NCBI GenBank assembly: GCA_905221605.1
Contig: CAJNDS010000846.1
Location: 855,501-891,557, forward strand
Source of the DNA: Symbiodinium natans
Taxonomy: Eukaryota > Sar > Dinophyceae > Suessiales > Symbiodiniaceae
Direction of reading: 5' to 3'
DNA: 36,057 bases
This document shows, piece after piece, positions 29,401-36,057 of this stretch. Under the pieces are notes generated by a model. The model did not search any database and was not told the DNA's origin. It saw only the letters and a list, made by a program, of their open reading frames with translations. Position 1 is the first letter of the stretch. Every line of letters starts with the position of its first letter. The position numbers were made by a program, and so were the translations under genes.

Positions 29401-30029
29401 CAAAACAACCCGCAAGGGAAAGTGAAGCAAAGAAAGCACAAAAAGAACTGCCAATTGCGAAGAAGATGCACAAAGGAAAGCCAGAGCGCTCTTGAAACAA
29501 ACTCTGAGACTGGCAGGGACGATGCCTTCCAACTGTACAGAAGGCTTTTTGGTGCAAACCCTTCTTTTGTACTGCTTCCTTCTCTGGGGAGCAGAAGGTC
29601 CAGGCTTGCTCTCCTCGGCTGAGAACACATCAGATCCCTCCGACTCCGGCTGGGAAGTTGATGTGGACTCATCATCAGCCTTAGCATCGTCCTCATAGTC
29701 TGGCTCAGAAGTACTTTGTTCAGACTTTTCTGATGGCTCGCTGGTGGCCTGAGAGCTCCCAGATTCATGAGGAGCCCGGCTTGTCGATGAACTGGCCTTC
29801 CGCCTCTTAGGCTTTCCAAAAATCATACAGGACGGGGCTTTTCTCTTCTTTACCTGTTTCTCTTTGGACTCCGACTCGTAGCTCAAGGATCGGCTAAAAA
29901 CCCAGAGGATGTCCCGGTCTGCTACAGCCCGATCAAGCCGATGAAGCTGGCTGGAATACACTTGCAGCTCATTCATGTAAGGGGCCACGTTCAGGTAGCA
30001 ACCTTTCCAAACTGCAGTGGGCCAGAGGT
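26488..30029 (-). CDS. DUF7869-like (putative RNase H-fold, transposase-like) multi-exon gene
   Basis: Exons by eye, minus strand: about 30029-29490 (WKGCYLNVAPYMNELQ, then a basic Ser-rich tail), 29240-29130, 28900-28625 (MMFLWLQQWAKEN; C..C in HPVCDTCW), 28555-28300, 28161-27553 (core), 27414-27305 (DWKSWWEELGLVFANLTG), 27150-26860 (PEDIVLVVRQRMASRRYF) and 26628-26488 (acidic end DEDAEDE, stop at 26488). The core has DALDQAKHKCPR, HVAILQDNCSRDCKN and PEKGHTHGPLDALGG, matching the D-N-...-K-N and GHTH..xD signatures I associate with the DUF7869 family, expanded in dinoflagellates and oomycetes and suspected to be transposon-derived. One extra base near 28406-28411 breaks KDL/DEYIRH, so this copy may be decaying. 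The last intron contains four TTTAGGG heptamers (26646-26670). Exon limits other than 27414-27305 and 26628-26488 are approximate. Confidence 0.65.
26646..26670. repeat. Telomere-like heptamers inside the last intron of the DUF7869-like gene
   Basis: About three and a half TTTAGGG units on the plus strand, hence CCCTAAA in the transcript, just upstream of the acceptor 'ctttgtctctcag' of the terminal exon. Confidence 0.85.
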
Positions 30030-30564
30030 CTGGGGGGAGGAGGACATGGGTTTAGGGTTTGGGGTTGAGAGTTTACATGTCTAAACCGATCCGGAAAAGA
30101 ATGGAATAAAGCTGTTTTTCCCCTGCAAGAGACGATTCTTGCAGTGTAGACATCCTCTGTCCAGTTTACGGCATCTCTGCAAGGATGCAGAGAACTTCAG
30201 TGCAAAGTCCATGGCGGGTTCGGCACAGCTTGAAAGGTTTTAAGAGTTGAAGGGTTTCAGGGCTAACTTGTTAAAGTGTTTAGGGGTTAAAGGGCTAAAG
30301 GGTTCTGGGGGTTAAAAGGGCTAAAGGGTTTGCTGGTTGAAGGGTTGAAGAGCTGAAGGGCTGAAGGGCTGAAGGGTTGAAGGGTTGAAGGGTCTAAGGG
30401 TCTAAGGGTCTAAGGGTTTAAGGGTCTAGGGTTTGGCAGAAGCAGCTTCGTCAAGCAACTCAAGACTTGCCGCTCAAAACCCAACCCGGCAATACAACTC
30501 TTTAAGAAAAGGAGAGGGACGAGGCAAGAACAGGTTTTGCCCGGAGCAGCTGGTATCTGTGCAA
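30030..30564. other. Spacer between the methyltransferase and DUF7869-like genes
   Basis: 30050-30065 has a GTTTAGGG word. About 30240-30435 is a degenerate repeat of 'gggttaaagggctaaaggg' and 'gaagggttgaaggg' units, resembling decayed telomere-like repeat. No exon is identified, but the spacer could be an intron if the two genes are one transcript. Confidence 0.55.
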
Positions 30565-32757
30565 CTAGTCCAGAACATGTATGAGAATGCAAAGCAGGAT
30601 ACAGGCTGCGACATTCATTGTGAAGGCATTGCCTGCCAGCTCTTGTGCTCGGGCAGTGCTTAAGTCTGTCAGGCCCGCAGCTTTCAGCTCAAGGGCTGAC
30701 AAGCCTTGCAGGCTCATGACAAAAGTAGGCGATCTGTTCAGATGCACCCCTTCCTTGTCCAAGTACAAAAACCGCTTCTGTGGAAGTAGGCATGGATGAA
30801 AGCTCCTCCACTTGTGTCTTGTCAAAGAGTCTCCAGAGGGGATGACATGCCTGGAGCACACACGAAATTGAAATTGAAAAATAAACATTGTGCCTGTTCC
30901 AAGCCAGATAATGCAGAGCAGGACACAGCTTGGAGGTGTCGATGTCCTGGGGTCGAATGAGACATGGACTGAGTGAGAACCAACATGTTGGTTGACCCGC
31001 TGTGCAGTCCCGGCTGCTCGCCCCAGTCTCTTGCGCAAGCAGGCAAAAGACAGCAAAGTCGCTTCCAGCTCTCTCTTTGGCAGGTCCAATTTCTGCAGGC
31101 CTTGCACTGGAGCAATGCTTCCACAAATTGTGGTCAAACTGAAGAACCCAGCGCAGCGGACAGTGCTGAGGCCAGAACATTCAAGGACCCATCTTACCTG
31201 TGGAACCTGCAAATCGACCTCCGAGATGTCATTCTTCTTCTTGTACTCGGCATGATCCTTCGGCCACTTCTGGCAGGACGCTGCTCTGCCTGCAGCAGCC
31301 TTTCGCTTCGCAGGCTCCTTGGCTGTGGTGAGTCCAGATTGAGACATTTGCTAGTGGCAGGCTTCTGCTCTGGTGTAGCCAGGCTGCTTGCTGATCTGTG
31401 CTTCTCTGCCACAAAGCAACCAAAGGCTCCCGCCATTTCACTTGGCATCGCCTCATCAGCTGCCAAGCCAAAAAGACCTTGTGGCTGGCTTCCTTTTCAG
31501 CCTCCAGTCCCTCAGGCGCGAAGATTTCATTTGAACTTCACTGCACAAAAAGAGGGCCTCAATTTCTGTAAGCTGCAGCCAAAGGCACAAGACCTGGTTG
31601 AACTTTCAGGCTTATTCCATAGATTCTGTTTCTGCTCTGCGGCAGGGCGAAGTTGTAGGTGTTCACAACCTTCAGCAATTGTGTGGAATCGATCTGAACC
31701 GCTTCCATCAATCCTGAATGCGTCTCACAACCAAACAACCCCGAATCCCAAAGCAGCAAAGTTGCCTGGAAGCATGAAACGTAGCCTTGCTTTCGCATCA
31801 GGTCATCTATCACAGATGTACCTTTTTCATCCAAGCTTTGCCTGTGAGCATCCAAATTTTTGACGCACTCCCACATGATGGCCACCGGCTTCTTCGACCA
31901 CTCCAGGCCCTTGATGAAGTTGTGGAACTCAAGGAAACTGCTCCCACTGTGTCCGCTAGCATCCACAATGCTCTTCGGGGTTCTGGTCTGGTTCGACACA
32001 TCGTCACATTCCACACCAATGATAGCCAGGGATAGTGATGGCAGGGCTGCTGCCGGCACCGATCCCAGTTCTGAGGTGGGTCCATACACAGGCACTTTAC
32101 CCAAATTGTGCCCCTGAGCTGCCAGCATCTTTTGCAACACCTCTCGCTTCCACTTGACATGTTCAGTGTAAAAACATGGTGTAACCTCCAGTGATATGTC
32201 ATGGTCTTGCCGCAAGACTCTTTGCCACATCGCCTCAGGCAAAACTGGCATATCCAGCTACTGCTGCAGGCAAACAACATGAGTCAGTGCACTATCCCAG
32301 ACAAGGAGCCAGCGACTGCGAACCGGTGCCCATGCCGGCACAGAATTCTGCAAACTTCACTTCATTCGCTGTGATTTTTTTCAGCTCTGCACTGGAAAGC
32401 ACATTGTTCAGGAGGTAGCTTGCAAAATCGGTGCAAGATGAGCTTCTCAACCCGGGATTCTGCTGAGCATCATCTTCATGGTCCGAGCTGACTTGGTCTG
32501 CATGGTTTGCTTTTCGCTTCTTCTTGCCTTGCTTCTGCGCCCAGTCCTTTTCTGCTTGCTGTATGCGACGAGTTTCCGGACTGGCCGGAGCTTCTGATGT
32601 CTCTTGAGATTCTTCTTCAGAATGTCCTTGCTTTATTGACTTTATTGTCAGGAACACAAATATGAATAACATAGCTATGGCAAAGTCCTGTCTCAGTCGA
32701 CTTCGGCTGGGGAGGTTCTCCAGAAGGTTCTGACGTCGACTCATCACTCATCGACAT
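30565..32757 (-). CDS. C5 cytosine DNA methyltransferase (dinoflagellate retroelement type), multi-exon
   Basis: Transfers a methyl group from S-adenosylmethionine to cytosine C5. Motifs in canonical order on the minus strand: I, EFCAGMGTG (SAM binding, about 32325-32351); IV, GVECDDVSN with the catalytic Cys; VI, IMWECVKNLD (Glu kept, Asn of ENV replaced by Cys); VIII, ALPQSRNRIYGI (QxRxR); target-recognition/IX region with HVIPSGD and MSLQGL; X, ELAGNAF. Exons: about 32757-32695 (MSMSDESTSEPSGE), 32640-32310, 32240-31585, 31350-31198 (KWPKDHAEYKKKN, donor GTAAGA), 30946-30894 (donor GC) and 30850-30565; the last three join in frame. The two N-terminal junctions are unsettled. DNMTs captured by retrotransposons are described in Symbiodinium (de Mendoza and colleagues), and the motifs look like that group. 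No reverse transcriptase is visible here. Confidence 0.82.
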
Positions 32758-32763
32758 TGCAAA

Positions 32764-32920
32764 GCAATGCCACAATCTGTGCAGGATGAGGTTCTGAACC
32801 CGGCATTGCACTGAGTAAGCTCTTCATGAACTCCAATGGTCTGCATGGCTTTTCTTGTCTTGCTTCTGTGCCCAGTCCTGCTCTGCTTCTGTGCCTAGTC
32901 CTGCACTGCTCGCTGCATGC
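32764..32920. repeat. Diverged duplicate of part of the methyltransferase N-terminal exon
   Basis: Plus-strand phrases 'gtgcaggatgag(g)ttctgaaccc', 'tggtctgcatgg', 'cttgcttctgtgcccagtcc' recur in the same order as at 32437-32560 ('gtgcaagatgagcttctcaa', 'tggtctgcatgg', 'cttgcttctgcgcccagtcc'). This copy lacks a continuous frame. Confidence 0.75.
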
Positions 32921-33788
32921 TTCAGCCAAAATTAAAGACTGCTCTGCAACAACGTTGCGCCAAAGATGTATAACCGAAGGCAAGCTCGGGCTCCGACTGG
33001 TGCTTCACTTCAGCTCCAAATCTGTACCTGGAGGATTCTCAAAACACTTCAACCCTGAACCCTTAAAGCGGCTCTGTGTTGCCAAGCACATGCACTGCCC
33101 TGGCTAGTTTTGCTCACAACAGTGGAGCCGAGTTGACAAGGTGACCCTGCGCCGTTTCCTCGGACCCAAGAGTCAGAAACTTTCCTGGGTTGAACTGTGC
33201 TGCTGTTCAAAGCTTGAACCCACCAGAGGGCCCCAGGATCAGGCAAACTTGCAGGGAAACAGTCATTGAGGATCCTGCGCCGTTTCCTCGGCCCCCTAGT
33301 GTCAGGGCAGCTCCTTTCGGAACAAGACCCTAATCTTACTTCTCAGGCCAGGCTTCAAGACTGAACCAGTGAGAGGGTCCAAGGCTCAGTGAAGCTGTCC
33401 AGGATCCGAACTGACTTCGCACACACTAAACATTTGAGCCTGCGCACGCTCGGATTTCCAACCTTGATCTGCAGTAGCTTAAGACTCTTTCCTGGTTTGA
33501 ACTTTGCTGATGCTGTCAGGTTAAACCTTAGAAAGGCTGGTGGTGGCCTCTTTCTCTGTTACCCTCATGCTTTAACACAGCCCCTAAATGTACAGGACCC
33601 CGAATATTTGCCTAATGAAACAAGAACCATGCATAAAGACCACCACCCCGTGTAGGATCAGTGAGGCAGCCCAGGCTCCGAACTACTACGCAGACATCCA
33701 AAATTGAAGACTTGACCCTGTGCCGTTTCCTCGGACCTCCAGAGGCTTTAAGCTCTTTCCTGGGTTGAACTGTGCTGCTGCTTTAAGC
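32921..33788. repeat. Diverged tandem repeats with a GCCGTTTCCTCGG core
   Basis: 'tgcgccgtttcctcgg' at about 33149 and 33277 and 'tgtgccgtttcctcgg' near 33720, followed at variable distance by 'ctttcctggg/tttgaact(t/g)tgctg' (33180, 33488, 33758) and preceded by 'aggatc(a/c)g' phrases. Unit spacing is irregular (130-440 bp). The plus-strand frames here (33389-33655, 33720-33971) cover the repeat and have no motif. Confidence 0.65.
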
Positions 33789-34830
33789 TCAAGCTTGGCC
33801 GAGCTTGACATACTGGCCGCTCTTCAAACGCAGTGCCTCATTCAAAACCAAAGTCGGCTTCTTTGCTGTCAACTTTGCGTGCACCGGGTCGAAGGCAAAC
33901 TTCCAGCTCCAGACAATGGAGGGGGAGAACTTCACATCCGCAAGGATCATCTCTCTTGCCTGAGCCGGTAAGAAGCAGGAGAACAAAACATGCAGCAAGA
34001 CAGCAAGAAAGGCAGAATGGAGTAGGAACTTGCAGAATTGAACGGCTAACGCAGCAAAAGAAACAACATTTCCAGGAGTGGTCTTCTTCTCATCCTTGTC
34101 CCTCAAGGCGTAGAACCAATTCTCCGTCTTCTCCACATTCCAGCCGTGAGAGCCAGCGCCGGCTGGCTTTGTGGTGAACTTCCAGCCGGTGCAAAGGATC
34201 TCCTTGCTGGCGGTGGTCTTGTGCAGCCTGGGCTCAATTTAAGGTTTAGGGTTTAGGGTGTAGGGGCTCGGGTTTAGGGTTTAGGGTGAGTGTCCAACTC
34301 TAGGTCAGGAACTCCTTGAGGACCTGGTACAAGGTCGCCCTGTGCTCAATCGAGCCCTTCTTGACGACGCCTTCAACTTCGGCATCGTCCGAGCTTTGGC
34401 CGATTGCCACCTCAACCCAGGTCTTGTCACCCTGGTCAAGTTCAAAGCCGACGGAGTGGGCTCCTTGCTGCTGAGTCAGCTTCCCACCACCGCAGCCTGC
34501 GATTCTAAAGCCGCGCGGGAGGCTGAGGTCTGCAGTGGCCTTCAAGAAGTACTCACCGTTCTTCTTGATGATGAGGACCTTCGAGTTGTCGAAACTCTTG
34601 CAGTCGAGGTCAGGGCTCTCAATGGCGGCTGGGTCAGACAGTACCTGGATCTTGCCCTCTCCTGCCCCTGCTTCTCCTTGCTCATCTTCCCCTGGAACAA
34701 CCGGCCTGGGATCCTCCGTGCTGGTGTCGTTCTGGACGGTGGTGCCGCTCTGGAAGCAACTCAATGCCTCGGACCAGTGCTCCAAGTGCTCCTCCTCCAT
34801 GGCTTTGATCGCCTCAGGATGAGGTCTCAG
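33789..34830 (-). CDS. Unknown multi-exon protein, intron with telomere-like repeats
   Basis: Not recognised. Exon a, about 34830-34310, reads RPHPEAIKAMEEEHLEHW, an acidic linker, then a compact region (KVLIIKKNGEYFLKATADLS, GFRIAGCGGGKL, WVEVAIGQSSDDAEVEG, YQVLKEF). Exon b, about 34225-34090, reads LHKTTASKEILCTGWKFTT, GSHGWNVEKTENWFYALRD. Exon c, 33962-33789, reads EMILADVKFSPSIVWSWKF, LVLNEALRLKSGQYVKLG and ends at a TGA at 33789. The intron between a and b holds CCCTAAA repeats (34241-34289 on the plus strand as TTTAGGG). Composition and the Trp/Phe spacing look like a real soluble protein. It may be the 3' part of the gene whose exons continue to the right edge. Confidence 0.55.
34241..34289. 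repeat. Telomere-like repeat inside an intron of the right-edge gene
   Basis: Two TTTAGGG runs separated by 'gtgtaggggctcg'. In the minus-strand transcript this is CCCTAAA, ending just before the acceptor 'ttaaattgag'. Confidence 0.85.
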
Positions 34831-34856
34831 GATTAGGGAAAGGGAGGAGCAATAAG

Positions 34857-34884
34857 TATGTATATATATATATATATATATATA
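34857..34884. repeat. (TA)n microsatellite
   Basis: About twelve TA dinucleotides, just upstream of the acidic exon of the right-edge minus-strand gene. Confidence 0.92.
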
Positions 34885-35058
34885 GATATCTGTGGATTAA
34901 TGGCTCAGCTGCAGCACAGTTGCAGCCCGCACACTCGGAGGACCAGTTTGGAACTCAGCGACCTTCACCGGGTCCAGCATTGTCACATGGCCGCGCAGAA
35001 CCTCAGCTATGTCTCCCTTCCTCTGAAGCTGGTTTCTCTCTGTTCTGTCTCTATACAC

Positions 35059-36057
35059 TCATAATCTGCAGCAAGCAGCCAGGACTCGCAAACTCAGCTT
35101 GCCCAAGCCCTGGTAGGCCTCGTGGACTCCCGGATACTTTTTTAGCTCCAGCTCCTCTGCTTGAGTCAGGGTCTCATCCATCCTCGGCAGCACGGGCTTC
35201 AAGACATTGCTGGATTCCTGGCGCTCGAACAGCTGCAGCTGCTTGCTCAGCCATTTGGACGCAACCATTTGCGCCAACCTTTTCATGGCAAAGGCTGTGC
35301 CCTGGCCTGTACTGAAACTTGGAAACCCTGGCAAACATGAGCTTCTATGCTGTTTCTTGGGAACTCTGGTTTGCAAAAAAAACCATTACTTCCAAGTGCT
35401 TTCCAAGTGGCTCCCTGTGAACTCCAGGTTCCACACGCGCAAACGGCATGGGAGGTTGCCAGCCATTCTCAGTCGGCTGGCACCCAATGCCATGTCCCCT
35501 GCGAACGGGTGGCAATCCAGGACGTCCACCAGGTCTTCCTTCTTCAGGAAACCGGCGGGCTTCTGGTTGCCCTGGCTTTGGATGCCAGCCGACGAGGCCA
35601 GCAACTGCACCAGCAGGGCTTCGTAGACAGCAGGTCCACGTTGGGAGGCTCGGACAACGGCGAGGCTTCTGAACCTGTGACAAGTCGTGTGTTTTTTGGC
35701 ACAAACCAACAACAATTTTTGACCGAACGCCTGGAGACTTCGGTCTCCGAGTTCGATGATGCACTGATCACGTGCACCATGTCACCCGGGGAGGGCAAAG
35801 CAGCAACGGGCACTTTGCAGGTTCTCACCTCGGAAGTTGTAAGGCTGTCTCTCAACGGTCTCAATGTGTCATAAATGTCACTATCTGCACAGCAAGCAAT
35901 GCCCAAGAAGCCAGGATTCTGCAGTCAAGTTGCAAGCAAGCTCTTGCCCCACATATTGGTTTCCAAGGCCTTCTTGATCGACGGGGCATAAAAGAAGATC
36001 CGGTACTGCACAAACGGGTCCGACGAGGTGATGTCGTGCCCCTCAATTGTCAACTCC
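35059..36057 (-). CDS. Partial multi-exon gene at the right edge, unknown family
   Basis: Unrecognised. Candidate minus-strand exons: 36057-about 35925 (frame open to the window end; DITSSDPFVQYRIFFYAPS, KALETNMWGKSL); about 35898-35841 (SDIYDTLRPLRDSLTTSE, clean donor GTGAG); about 35670-35390 (VYEALLVQLLASSAGIQS, KKEDLVDVLDCHPFAGDM, GASRLRMAGNLP; start and frame less certain); about 35350-35059 (QGTAFAMKRLAQMVASKWL, MDETLTQAEELELKKYPG). The order suits a single gene continuing into 33789-34830, which would make one protein of several hundred residues. The 5' end lies beyond the window. No catalytic motif is recognised, and exon limits are approximate. Confidence 0.45.

Noticed and set aside
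29307-29819. Overlapping minus-strand frames with Phe/Leu-rich, membrane-like segments (FLCFLCFTFPCGLF)
   Set aside because: These segments fall in what is probably the intron after the first DUF7869-like exon; the membrane-like character comes from a pyrimidine-rich intron.
30565-32757. LTR or LINE retrotransposon carrying the methyltransferase
   Set aside because: No reverse transcriptase, integrase or RNase H motif was found in the flanks within this window, so only the methyltransferase is called.
1-36057. Plant origin, suggested by TTTAGGG repeats
   Set aside because: The gene content (dinoflagellate-type DNMT, DUF7869-like protein, GC-AG introns) and very low gene density fit a dinoflagellate better. 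TTTAGGG alone is not diagnostic.
1-36057. tRNA, rRNA, spliced-leader RNA genes or CRISPR arrays
   Set aside because: I saw no intact tRNA B-box, rRNA-like block, full 22-nt leader, or spaced identical direct repeats; only short leader-like fragments were found.

Overview
This window looks like nuclear DNA from a dinoflagellate, most likely a Symbiodinium-type alga. Four things point that way. Telomere-like (TTTAGGG)n / (CCCTAAA)n tracts are scattered throughout. Introns in reconstructable genes mostly start with GC and end AG|G. The protein families include a retroelement-type C5 DNA methyltransferase and a DUF7869-like protein. Coding sequence is sparse, and some of it is decayed. No rRNA, tRNA, CRISPR or bacterial-style operon is visible. 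Family names come from motif recognition only; no search was run.

Bases 1 to about 14,480 hold no gene I can support. They are a repeat landscape: interstitial telomere-like arrays in both orientations (largest 13008-13438), minisatellites that look derived from them (30-bp unit at 8247-8890, 10-bp unit at 12698-12928, TTTAATTGGGG-type at 12271-12480), a 21-bp array with inverted copies and a 46-bp perfect palindrome (8968-9264), homopolymer G/C runs and AT microsatellites. Bases 14483-17092 (minus) are a GC-rich Helitron Rep/helicase pseudogene with an HUH motif, the two-tyrosine motif and PIF1-type helicase motifs, broken by three frameshifts and one stop.

Bases 17.1-25.4 kb carry plus-strand genes. 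Two are paralogous coiled-coil genes (18267-19262 and 22988-25409). In my reconstruction every intron is phase 0, every intron can be read with a GC donor and AG acceptor, and every exon is a multiple of three. The first gene contains a triplicated exon-intron unit. The second ends in a domain resembling the ADP-ribosyltransferase fold. Several of their introns contain telomere-like repeats. Between them lie a small acidic-repeat gene (19783-20502), an 86-bp tandem repeat with two palindromes, and a minus-strand unknown gene (21234-21777). An 81-bp repeat flanks the second coiled-coil locus in direct orientation.

Bases 26.5-36 kb are mainly minus-strand exons: a DUF7869-like gene (26488-30029), a C5 cytosine DNA methyltransferase with all core motifs in canonical order (30565-32757), and at the right edge one or two multi-exon genes of unknown family (33789-36057), one with an intron containing telomere-like repeats. 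The methyltransferase and DUF7869 genes are adjacent and co-oriented, so they could be parts of one mobile unit.
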